This document shows positions 1 through 5,775 of a stretch of DNA of 6,881 nt, in pieces; the stretch's first letter is position 1; each line of letters begins with the position of its first letter. The position numbers and the translations under genes are program-made. The DNA is taken from the NCBI GenBank assembly GCA_963546405.1, contig CAUUNL010000076.1, positions 1 to 6,881 of the forward strand. The letters run 5' to 3'. A model generated the notes under the pieces. It had not been told where the DNA came from. It made no database searches and was given only the letters and a program-made list of their open reading frames with translations. This DNA comes from Abiotrophia defectiva_A. Its GTDB lineage: Bacteria > Bacillota > Bacilli > Lactobacillales > Aerococcaceae.

Positions 1-35
1 ATTTTTCCTTATAACTTAGCATAAGTCATGTGTTT

Positions 36-66
36 AGAGCGGCTGAGACCTGTCAGCCGCTCTTTT
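36..66 (+). terminator. Rho-independent terminator of an upstream gene
   Basis: A perfect 11-bp stem (arm AGAGCGGCTGA at 36-46, complementary arm at 53-63) encloses a 6-nt loop and is followed by TTTT. No coding frame that I can recognise precedes it in the 35 nt visible, so it most likely ends transcription of a plus-strand gene to the left of the window. It separates that gene from the liaX promoter. Confidence 0.85.
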
Positions 67-70
67 CATC

Positions 71-99
71 CCTAGGTCCGAGCAAATATCGGTCCTAGG
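71..99. promoter_or_regulatory. Imperfect inverted repeat upstream of liaX promoter (candidate operator)
   Basis: The arms CCTAGGTCCG (71-80) and CGGTCCTAGG (90-99) are complementary at 9 of 10 positions around a 9-nt A/T-rich centre. The right arm ends 4 nt before the proposed -35 box, and the centre lies near -54 from the inferred start of transcription. That is a normal place for a dimeric response-regulator activator. The downstream gene belongs to the LiaFSR regulon in enterococci, so a LiaR-type site is a reasonable inference, but I cannot match it to a known LiaR consensus. It could also be an RNA hairpin or a relic of the repeat seen at the right end of the window. Confidence 0.4.
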
Positions 100-103
100 C
101 CCT

Positions 104-132
104 ATGTCAAACGAGTGGAAAACTGGCATAAT
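104..132 (+). promoter_or_regulatory. Sigma-A promoter of the lia operon
   Basis: The -35 box ATGTCA (104-109, 4 of 6 to TTGACA) and the -10 box CATAAT (127-132, 5 of 6 to TATAAT) are 17 nt apart. A TG at 124-125 forms an extended -10 (TGGCATAAT). The predicted start is near 139, giving a 5' leader of about 39 nt before the liaX start codon. This is the only convincing promoter in the window. The imperfect -35 fits a promoter that needs an activator. Confidence 0.65.
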
Positions 133-163
133 AAGGGTGTAGTTAAGAAACAAGCCCTCATTT

Positions 164-169
164 AAGGAG
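164..169 (+). promoter_or_regulatory. Ribosome binding site that fixes the liaX start
   Basis: AAGGAG lies 8 nt before ATG 178. An in-frame GTG at 169 would extend the protein by three residues, but it begins inside this Shine-Dalgarno sequence and has no site of its own. The ATG at 178 is therefore the start. Confidence 0.85.
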
Positions 170-177
170 TGAGAGAT

Positions 178-1872
178 ATGAATGAGAAAGAAAGAATCAT
201 TGAATTAGTCAAACAACAAGTCATTACTATGGATGAAGCCCTTCGCCTCCTCGAAGCTTCGGCCCAAGCAAAATCAGCGGACCAAGTAGAGGAGCCAGCC
301 GACACTCAAGATCAAGCCCAAGTGACGGACCAGGAAGCCCCAACCAATCCAGAAGCGCCAGCTGACCAAGAGCCTGAGCAGGACAAGAAGGCGGGCTTCG
401 ACACAGAACAACTTAAGGCTACCGTCCAAGAAGCCATCGACAAGAGCCTCAAATTTGGCCAAGAAATCATCTATAGCGTCCAACAAAGCCTTGATGACAA
501 ACAAGAAGATAAGCCAGAAGACAGCAAGTCAGAGGAGTCAACCCCCGAAGCCTCTCAACCTGAAGCTTCCATCAGCCAGGAAGATGCAGAAGCGGCGGCG
601 GCTAAGCGCCAAGAATTAGAGGAAAGCCTGGAAAAAGAAGGCCAAGCCCTCCTAATCGCTAAGCAACGTCTAAGAGAGTTCGAGATTCTAGCAGAATTAG
701 ACGAGCTCAGTGAAGAACTCCAAGCCCAACAAGCCCAAGTGGCAGCAGAAGTCCTGGAGCGAGGCCAAAAGATTGACCAGCTCCAAGAAGAACTCAAGGC
801 CTACAAGCCAGCAAGCCCTGCTTCAGAGCCCTTCAGCCAACGACTCAACGACTTCGTTCGCCAAGTCAATGAAGGCGGCCAACGGGCAGCCGACCACGTC
901 AGTCGAGCAGCGGATCAATTCGGTCAGAAAGCAGACCGCGCTGGCCAACGTATCGATAACGAAGCCAACCGCCTAGGCCGGGTCATTGGTCAAGTGGTGA
1001 GCACAGCCTTTAAGGCAGCGCGTGAAGGCATTCGCGTAGGCGTTCGGGCCTACGGCCGTTTAGGCAATGAATGGGAGCATACTTTTAACTTTGACGCTAA
1101 GGACCTAAAAGTGTTAGACTTTAAGTTATCACGAGGCGATGTCAAAGTCACGCGTGCCCATGTGGATCAAGTCTCAGTCAATGTCAAGGCAAGCTTCTTC
1201 GGTAAGATTCCAAATCCTAACCTAGAAGATTTCCAAGCTCACAGTATCCTCTCCCTAGACGACGGCAGCTTGCTCTTGCAAGTAACGGACGCCCATATGT
1301 CAGCGGATATTGAAGTGACCCTGCCAGACCAAGACTTAGAAACTGTTCGGATTGAGACCACCCAAGGGGATATTGAGCTAGACGGGGTCCAAGCCAAAGA
1401 AATCTATCTGACGACTGTCAATGGGGATGTCGACCTTTCTGATGTGGCAGCAGATTTATTAGACTACCATTCAACCAATGGGGATTTAGACTATCGCCTA
1501 GCAGAGGTCAAGCGCCTCAACCTAGAGACAACCAACGGCGACTGCCGTGTGGTAGGTGCCATTGGCGATGTAGCGGCTAGCCTGATTAGTGGCGACCTGC
1601 TCTTAACCAAGCGCGATGAGACGCCGGCTGCCATGAAGGTCAGCACAGTCAGTGGCGATGTCAAGATCGCCATTCCAGCTAACTTAAGCCTAGAAGGCAG
1701 CGCCCAATCTAGCTCAGGCGACGTAGAACACCGTATCGGCCACCTAGACGTTGAAACCCACCGTCATCACAGCCTAGAATTCCAACGGCTGATGACCAAC
1801 CAAGAAAGACCCGTTCATTTAGAAATTAACACCGTATCAGGCGACATTCGCCTCAAAGATACCGATTTATAG
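178..1872 (+). CDS. liaX: LiaX-like daptomycin-sensing envelope stress protein (DUF4097)
   Basis: 564 aa. In Enterococcus faecalis LiaX is a surface-associated protein that controls the LiaFSR response to daptomycin and antimicrobial peptides. Seen here: an N-terminal helical SHOCT-like segment (residues 1-27, MNEKERIIELVKQQ...), an acidic Asp/Glu/Gln/Pro/Ala linker (28-72 and again about 103-140), a strongly predicted coiled coil (about 140-210), an amphipathic Arg/Ala/Gly-rich helix (215-295), and a C-terminal DUF4097 beta domain (about 300-564). The beta domain carries a ladder of [S/T/N/Q]GD turns with glycines at 397, 416, 435, 454, 472, 493, 514 and 555. No signal peptide, membrane helix or LPXTG motif is visible, so how it reaches the surface is not evident. 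It is first in a four-gene unit, and its TAG overlaps the next gene's AGGAGG. Family and context agree; the orthology to LiaX rests on domain order and synteny. Confidence 0.85.
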   Translation: MNEKERIIELVKQQVITMDEALRLLEASAQAKSADQVEEPADTQDQAQVTDQEAPTNPEAPADQEPEQDKKAGFDTEQLKATVQEAIDKSLKFGQEIIYSVQQSLDDKQEDKPEDSKSEESTPEASQPEASISQEDAEAAAAKRQELEESLEKEGQALLIAKQRLREFEILAELDELSEELQAQQAQVAAEVLERGQKIDQLQEELKAYKPASPASEPFSQRLNDFVRQVNEGGQRAADHVSRAADQFGQKADRAGQRIDNEANRLGRVIGQVVSTAFKAAREGIRVGVRAYGRLGNEWEHTFNFDAKDLKVLDFKLSRGDVKVTRAHVDQVSVNVKASFFGKIPNPNLEDFQAHSILSLDDGSLLLQVTDAHMSADIEVTLPDQDLETVRIETTQGDIELDGVQAKEIYLTTVNGDVDLSDVAADLLDYHSTNGDLDYRLAEVKRLNLETTNGDCRVVGAIGDVAASLISGDLLLTKRDETPAAMKVSTVSGDVKIAIPANLSLEGSAQSSSGDVEHRIGHLDVETHRHHSLEFQRLMTNQERPVHLEINTVSGDIRLKDTDL

Positions 1873-1884
1873 GAGGAATTTACC

Positions 1885-2064
1885 ATGAAACGATTAACTC
1901 GTAATAGCCGTGAAGGGATGTTTTTAGGCGTTTGCGCCGGTATTGCTGATTATTTTGGCATAGACCCAACGCTTGTGCGCCTAGTCTGGGTGATTTCCGG
2001 GCTCTTAGGTGGTGTGGGCTTGTTCGGCTACTTGATTGCAGCTTTCATCATGCCAGAAGCCTAA
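1885..2064 (+). CDS. Minimal PspC-domain membrane protein (59 aa)
   Basis: A 59-aa frame starts at ATG 1885, 8 nt after AGGAGG (1871-1876), and stops at TAA 2062-2064. The product opens MKRLTRNSREGMFLGVCAGI and continues through GIDPTLVRLVW, the PspC hallmark. One hydrophobic helix (about residues 33-56) follows, and the protein ends MPEA with almost no tail. PspC proteins are small membrane partners in envelope stress responses. In enterococci a PspC protein (LiaY) follows LiaX and is thought to link it to the membrane. It is a clear paralogue of the next gene, sharing MKRL, GVC.G, Y.GIDPT and RLVW at the same positions. Which of the two corresponds to LiaY cannot be decided from sequence alone. 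Its strong ribosome site, the conserved domain and its place between two operon genes make it real despite its size. Confidence 0.88.
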   Translation: MKRLTRNSREGMFLGVCAGIADYFGIDPTLVRLVWVISGLLGGVGLFGYLIAAFIMPEA

Positions 2065-2094
2065 GCTTAAGTAAGGTAGAAAGAAGGAACGACC

Positions 2095-2475
2095 ATGAAA
2101 CGACTATATAAATCTACCCGTGACCGTAAAGTAATGGGGGTCTGCGGGGGGCTGGGAGAATATCTAGGCATTGACCCTACTTTCCTTCGCCTAGTGTGGT
2201 TTGTCCTCATCTGGCCAGGTTGGGGGACACCTTTCCTCATTTATTTGGTCTTGGGGATCATTCTGCCAAGTGACTATACGGTTGCGAATGGCCCTACCAG
2301 TCGCTCTAGCCGCCGCGAACAGGAAAGAGACCGTTATCGCCAACAGGCTAACCGGGCAAGAGAGGAACTTAATGATTTCCTACGTCGCTATCAAAAAGGC
2401 GCAGCAGGTCGCGATGCTAAGGCAGAGCCTAAGCGACGTGATGTGACGCCTAAGGATGACTGGAGTGATTTCTAA
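2095..2475 (+). CDS. liaY: PspC-domain membrane protein with charged C-terminal tail (LiaY-like)
   Basis: 126 aa, with ATG 2095 six nt after AAGGA (2084-2088). Residues 1-60 are a PspC domain: GVCGGLGEYLGIDPTFLRL, then one hydrophobic segment about 33-57. A polar, highly charged tail (about 66-126) follows, with a likely short coiled coil rich in Arg, Glu and Gln (74-98) and an acidic end (DDWSDF). The tail is probably cytoplasmic and could contact the LiaX or LiaFSR machinery, which is inference. The domain is duplicated from the 59-aa gene just upstream. The stop codon overlaps the next gene's start by one base (TAATG), implying coupled translation. The liaY symbol is given by position after liaX and by PspC content; the shorter paralogue is an alternative claimant. 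Confidence 0.85.
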   Translation: MKRLYKSTRDRKVMGVCGGLGEYLGIDPTFLRLVWFVLIWPGWGTPFLIYLVLGIILPSDYTVANGPTSRSSRREQERDRYRQQANRAREELNDFLRRYQKGAAGRDAKAEPKRRDVTPKDDWSDF

Positions 2476-2810
2476 TGCGTCGGATTTTATTGAATACCTT
2501 ACTCTTTATGGGCCTGGCCCATGTTATGCCGGGTGTCAACGTTACGGGCTTTGGCGGGGCCTTAATATCAGCCTTTGTCTTCGCCCTCTTAAGCGTCACG
2601 GTAAAACCTGTCCTAGAATTCTTTGCTTGGCCCCTTAACTTCTTGAGTTTGGGGCTGGTCAACTGGTTGATTGCTGGCTTTATCCTACTTTTAGCTAGCT
2701 GGTTGCCAGGTGGCCTTACCATTAGCTCTATCTGGAGCGCTATGTTGGTGGCCGTTGCCCTTTCCCTAGGCCAAAGCCTAGTTGGCTTGGACAGTCCCTA
2801 TCATGATTAA
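2475..2810 (+). CDS. liaZ: Phage holin family 4 / YvlD-like membrane protein (LiaZ-like)
   Basis: 111 aa, almost wholly hydrophobic, with four likely membrane helices (about 4-20, 26-42, 54-77, 83-104). It carries the Gly-Gly-x-x-x-Ser-Ala run followed by a Lys-Pro (GGALISAFVFALLSVTVKP) that is typical of the Phage_holin_4_2 / YvlD family. Despite the family name, chromosomal members are not phage lysis proteins. In Bacillus yvlD and in enterococci liaZ they sit with DUF4097 and PspC genes in envelope-stress operons. Its ATG shares one base with the previous stop. A GGAG (2462-2465) lies 9 nt upstream, inside the preceding gene. It is the last gene of the unit, with a terminator 7 nt downstream. 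The exact molecular role is unknown. Confidence 0.85.
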   Translation: MRRILLNTLLFMGLAHVMPGVNVTGFGGALISAFVFALLSVTVKPVLEFFAWPLNFLSLGLVNWLIAGFILLLASWLPGGLTISSIWSAMLVAVALSLGQSLVGLDSPYHD

Positions 2811-2817
2811 GACTAAT

Positions 2818-2850
2818 AAAAGACCGCAGACCAGATGGCTGCGGTCTTTT
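2818..2850 (+). terminator. Rho-independent terminator of the lia operon
   Basis: A perfect 12-bp stem (AAAAGACCGCAG at 2818-2829 with its complement at 2839-2850) encloses a 9-nt loop and ends in TTTT. The A-run on the left makes it potentially active in both directions, although both neighbours are on the plus strand. A weak second hairpin follows at once (CTGG 2858-2861, CCAG 2867-2870, then six T at 2871-2876) and could act as a backup. Confidence 0.9.
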
Positions 2851-2934
2851 GCTTAGGCTGGTAAATCCAGTTTTTTCAAGGGTCTGTCCGGGCAAACGAA
2901 AAGATAGGAATTCTCCGCCGTCTATGTTAAGATT

Positions 2935-2958
2935 AGGAGGTAAAAGTCAATGAGGAGG
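2935..2958 (+). promoter_or_regulatory. Tandem ribosome binding sites before hprK
   Basis: Two strong Shine-Dalgarno sequences stand in a row: AGGAGG (2935-2940), 9 nt before ATG 2950, and GAGGAGG (2952-2958), 10 nt before the hprK ATG 2969. The second is made from the first codons of the frame opened by the first. In the hprK frame a TGA at 2951-2953 blocks any upstream start, so ATG 2969 is the hprK start and the first site must serve something else or act as a standby site. Confidence 0.6.
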
Positions 2959-2994
2959 CAACATTTTCATGTCCAGCAGTGTAACCGTCAATGA
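2950..2994 (+). CDS. Possible 14-codon leader peptide overlapping hprK start
   Basis: The frame starts at ATG 2950 after a near-ideal AGGAGG with 9-nt spacing, reads MRRQHFHVQQCNRQ, and stops at TGA 2992-2994, 23 nt inside hprK and in another frame. I do not recognise the peptide. If translated, it would couple to or compete with hprK initiation, because ribosomes on it cross the hprK binding site and start codon. It may equally be a by-product of a duplicated Shine-Dalgarno. Nothing beyond the initiation signals supports it. Confidence 0.25.
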   Translation: MRRQHFHVQQCNRQ

Positions 2995-3904
2995 ACTCGT
3001 AAAAACCTTAAAAATTCAATATGCCTTTGGGGAAGATTATGGTTCTCGTCAAATATATACTAGTGAAGTATCCCGGCCAGGCTTGGCCCTAACTGGCTTC
3101 GTGGAGGACTATCCCTTCGAGCGTATTCAACTGATTGGCCGGACAGAGCTCCTCTATCTCGCGAGTCTGCCAGAGGAGCAGCGCCTTGTAGCCTATGAGT
3201 CCCTCTGTAATGAGGAGACGCCCGCTATCATCTTCGCACGGGACATGTCGGTGCCAGAAGATATCTTCACCGTGGCAGATAAATATCATGTGCCAATCTT
3301 GGTGGCACGCTCTAAGACCACTCGGGTGCTCGCCAACTTGACTAACTTTTTGGAAGGGCGTTTAGCTGAACGTTTGGCTAAGCACGGCGTCTTCGTGGAA
3401 GTATTCGGGATGGGGGTCCTCCTGACCGGGGGTAGCGGTGTCGGTAAGTCTGAAACGGCTCTAGAATTGGTCCAACGCGGCCACCGTCTGATTGCCGATG
3501 ACCGAGTCGAGCTCTTTATGATTGATGAATTGACCCTAGTTGGTGAAGCCCCTGAAATCCTCCAAAACCTCTTGGAAATCCGTGGTTTAGGCATTATCGA
3601 TGTCATGTCTCTTTACGGGGTAGCAGCCATCCGTCGCTCTAAACGTTTGGAATTGATTATTAACCTAGTGCTAGATGACGGCAAGACCGAATACGATCGT
3701 CTGGGCTCACAACGTGAATATGAACAAATCTTTGAAGTCAACGTGCCACGTATCCGCATTCCGGTTAAGACTGGGCGGAACTTGTCGGCCATTGTCGAAT
3801 CAGCAGCCATGAACTTCCGGGCTAACCAAATGGGTTATGATGCGACGACTACTTTCAACCGTAAACTAGACGCCCTTATCAAGAAGAATCGGGTTGATGA
3901 CTAG
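2969..3904 (+). CDS. hprK: HPr kinase/phosphorylase
   Basis: 311 aa, a normal family length. This bifunctional cytoplasmic enzyme phosphorylates HPr at Ser46 with ATP or pyrophosphate and reverses the reaction by phosphorolysis. It thereby controls CcpA-dependent catabolite repression and sugar uptake through the PTS. The N-terminal domain covers about residues 1-130. The catalytic domain shows His139 in KHGVFVEVFG, the P-loop GGSGVGKS (154-161), the Asp pair in ADDRVE (176-181), the HprK signature EIRGLGIIDV (203-212), and the C-terminal RIPVKTGRN loop (263-271) that contacts HPr and phosphate. No expected active-site residue is missing. The start follows GAGGAGG, and the upstream in-frame TGA excludes an earlier one. 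It heads a unit with lgt, gpsA and trxB. No clear promoter was found in the 118 nt before it. Confidence 0.97.
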   Translation: MSSSVTVNELVKTLKIQYAFGEDYGSRQIYTSEVSRPGLALTGFVEDYPFERIQLIGRTELLYLASLPEEQRLVAYESLCNEETPAIIFARDMSVPEDIFTVADKYHVPILVARSKTTRVLANLTNFLEGRLAERLAKHGVFVEVFGMGVLLTGGSGVGKSETALELVQRGHRLIADDRVELFMIDELTLVGEAPEILQNLLEIRGLGIIDVMSLYGVAAIRRSKRLELIINLVLDDGKTEYDRLGSQREYEQIFEVNVPRIRIPVKTGRNLSAIVESAAMNFRANQMGYDATTTFNRKLDALIKKNRVDD

Positions 3905-4726
3905 ATGCCAGTTTTAGCCATTGATCCCATTGCCTTCCGCTTACTAGGCTGGCCCGTCCACTGGTACGGCCTCTTGATTGGCTTAGGTATGGTCCTATCC
4001 TATCTCTTGGTCATGCGAGAGGGGCGCCGTAAGGGCCTGTCAGAAGATTATCTGTCGGATGCCTACTTCTGGACCATTATCTTAGGCCTGATAGGCGCGC
4101 GCGCCTATTATGTGCTCTTCCGTTTGGACTACTACCTAGCCCATCCCGACCAAATCATTCAGATTTGGCATGGTGGGGGTGCCATCTATGGGGCCATCTT
4201 GCTAGGGACAGCCACCATTATCTATGTGGCGCGGCGCTATCAGCAAGACCTCATCCTGACCTTGGATGTGGCAGCGCCAGGCATTATGTTGGCCCAAGCC
4301 ATCGGGCGTTGGGGCAACTTCGTTAACCAAGAGGCCTATGGACCAGAAACCAGCCGCGCCTTTCTAGAAGGCTTGCATTTGCCGGCCTGGCTCATTGATC
4401 AAATGCAGATTCAAGGCCATTATTACCAGCCCACTTTCCTGTATGAGTCCTTGTGGAACTTACTGGGCTTGGCCCTGATTTTAATCTTACGACGACAAAA
4501 AGGCTTACTCAAACGTGGCGAATTAGCGGCCGGCTACTTCGTCTGGTATGGTCTAGGCCGCTTCTTCATTGAAGGTCTACGGACTGACAGTTTATACTTG
4601 GGTCCCTTGCGCATTTCGCAGGGGGTGTCCGCCGTCATGGTAGTGCTGGGCTTGGCCTGGATTATCATCAGACGGCGAGCAGGTCACAGTGTGGCCTATT
4701 CAGATTTCCAATTAGAAAAGAGGTAA
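3905..4726 (+). CDS. lgt: Prolipoprotein diacylglyceryl transferase
   Basis: 273 aa integral membrane enzyme. It transfers the diacylglyceryl group of phosphatidylglycerol to the lipobox cysteine of prelipoproteins, the first step of lipoprotein maturation. About seven hydrophobic helices are apparent. Conserved parts: HWYGLLIGLG (19-28), GARAYYVLF (64-72), the HGGGAIYG loop (89-96), the Lgt signature AIGRWGNFVNQEAYG (132-146) with Arg135, Asn138 and Glu143, PTFLYESLWN (176-185), and GLGRFFIEGLRTDS (216-229) with Arg226 as the likely counterpart of an essential C-terminal arginine. The ATG directly follows the hprK TAG (TAGATG, no gap) and no good Shine-Dalgarno lies 5-12 nt upstream. Translation therefore probably depends on ribosomes finishing hprK. 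The pairing with hprK is common in Lactobacillales and other Firmicutes. Confidence 0.97.
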   Translation: MPVLAIDPIAFRLLGWPVHWYGLLIGLGMVLSYLLVMREGRRKGLSEDYLSDAYFWTIILGLIGARAYYVLFRLDYYLAHPDQIIQIWHGGGAIYGAILLGTATIIYVARRYQQDLILTLDVAAPGIMLAQAIGRWGNFVNQEAYGPETSRAFLEGLHLPAWLIDQMQIQGHYYQPTFLYESLWNLLGLALILILRRQKGLLKRGELAAGYFVWYGLGRFFIEGLRTDSLYLGPLRISQGVSAVMVVLGLAWIIIRRRAGHSVAYSDFQLEKR

Positions 4727-4730
4727 GGAC

Positions 4731-5759
4731 ATGAAAATTGCGGTATTAGGTTCAGGTTCCTGGGGAACTGCCCTAGGCCAAGTCTTGGCTGAAAATGGTC
4801 ATGAGGTGGTCTTATGGGGACGTGAAGACCACATCGCGGATGAAATTAACCAAGCCCATACCAATAGCCACTTCCTGCCAGGCATTAACTTGCCTACGAC
4901 CATTGTGGCGACAACGGACTTGAAAGCAGCCTTGGATCAAGCCACTGTCTTACTCTTCGTCTTACCAACCAAGGCCATTCGCTCAGTTGCCCGGCAGGTA
5001 GCGAGCTATCTCAGTCAGTCAGATGCTCAACCCCTCCTCGTGCATGCCACTAAAGGGCTGGAGCAGGGGACCCATTTGCGGGTCAGCCAGATGATTGAAG
5101 AGGAGATTCCGCGACAAGATTACCAAGATCTGGTAGTCTTGTCAGGTCCAAGCCATGCCGAGGAGGTAGCCCGTCATGACCTGACAACTGTAACGGCCGC
5201 TTGCCCCAATTTGCAAGCAGCTGAGAAGGTGCAGGCCCTCTTTAAGAATCACTACTTCCGCATTTATACCAATACCGATGTGGTAGGCGTGGAAATGGGC
5301 GCGGCCCTCAAGAATATTATTGCCCTAGGTGCCGGTGTCCTAGCGGGTGCTGGCTACGGTGACAATGCCAAGGCCGCCCTAGTAACGCGTGGTCTGGCTG
5401 AAATTTCCCGTATGGGCATTAAGTTGGGGGCGGACCCGCTGACCTTTGTGGGGTTGAGCGGGGTTGGCGACTTAGTGGTCACCTGTACCAGTCCCCACTC
5501 CCGTAACTGGCAGGCAGGCAATCTGCTAGCCAAGGGTTACAGTAAGGAAGCCATCGAAGAAGAAATTCAAATGGTAGTCGAAGGGATTGCTACCTGCCAG
5601 TCAGCCTATGAACTGGCCAAGGAATCCGGTATCGAAATGCCAATTACCGAGGCCCTCTATGGTCTCATTTATGAAGGTGCGCAGGTCAAGGAAGGCCTGC
5701 TTCGCTTGATGACGCGCGACGGCAAGCAAGAAGCCTCCCTGTCTCAGGCGCATTATTAA
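4731..5759 (+). CDS. gpsA: NAD(P)-dependent glycerol-3-phosphate dehydrogenase
   Basis: 342 aa, the usual length. The cytoplasmic enzyme reduces dihydroxyacetone phosphate to sn-glycerol-3-phosphate, the backbone for phospholipid synthesis and hence for the phosphatidylglycerol used by Lgt. The N-terminal Rossmann fold has GSGSWGTAL (7-15) for the nucleotide. HATKGLE (105-111) holds a conserved lysine, K108. ALKNIIALGAG (192-202) contains the likely catalytic Lys194. The family signature GLSGVGDLVVTCTSPHSRNW (241-260) includes the substrate-binding Arg258-Asn259. The C-terminal helical domain is complete. It starts 4 nt after lgt, with AAGAGG (4718-4723) inside the end of lgt at 7-nt spacing. 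Confidence 0.97.
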   Translation: MKIAVLGSGSWGTALGQVLAENGHEVVLWGREDHIADEINQAHTNSHFLPGINLPTTIVATTDLKAALDQATVLLFVLPTKAIRSVARQVASYLSQSDAQPLLVHATKGLEQGTHLRVSQMIEEEIPRQDYQDLVVLSGPSHAEEVARHDLTTVTAACPNLQAAEKVQALFKNHYFRIYTNTDVVGVEMGAALKNIIALGAGVLAGAGYGDNAKAALVTRGLAEISRMGIKLGADPLTFVGLSGVGDLVVTCTSPHSRNWQAGNLLAKGYSKEAIEEEIQMVVEGIATCQSAYELAKESGIEMPITEALYGLIYEGAQVKEGLLRLMTRDGKQEASLSQAHY

Positions 5760-5775
5760 GAGAGTGAATGATAGA

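Noticed and set aside
710..976. Plus-strand 88-codon frame inside liaX
   Set aside because: It is an alternative frame of the biased CAA/GCC/AAG-rich coiled-coil DNA, with no ribosome site and no domain.
2450..2722. Minus-strand 90-codon open frame across the holin-like gene
   Set aside because: It has a low-complexity Lys/Pro/Arg-rich product, no ribosome site, and lies opposite a gene with a clear family match. It is a shadow of the plus-strand codons.
2475..2810. Prophage lysis gene, from the holin family name
   Set aside because: No endolysin or phage gene is nearby. The partners are PspC and DUF4097 genes, as in chromosomal envelope-stress operons.
2923..2933. Possible -10 box before hprK (TATGTT or TAAGAT)
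   Set aside because: Neither has a -35 better than 3 of 6 at 16-18 nt, nor a TG extension. I cannot support a specific promoter, although one is expected after the terminator at 2850.
3286..3606. Minus-strand 106-codon open frame inside hprK
   Set aside because: It has a Ser/Arg/Pro-rich translation with no recognisable motif and no start signals, and it is fully covered by the P-loop domain of HprK.
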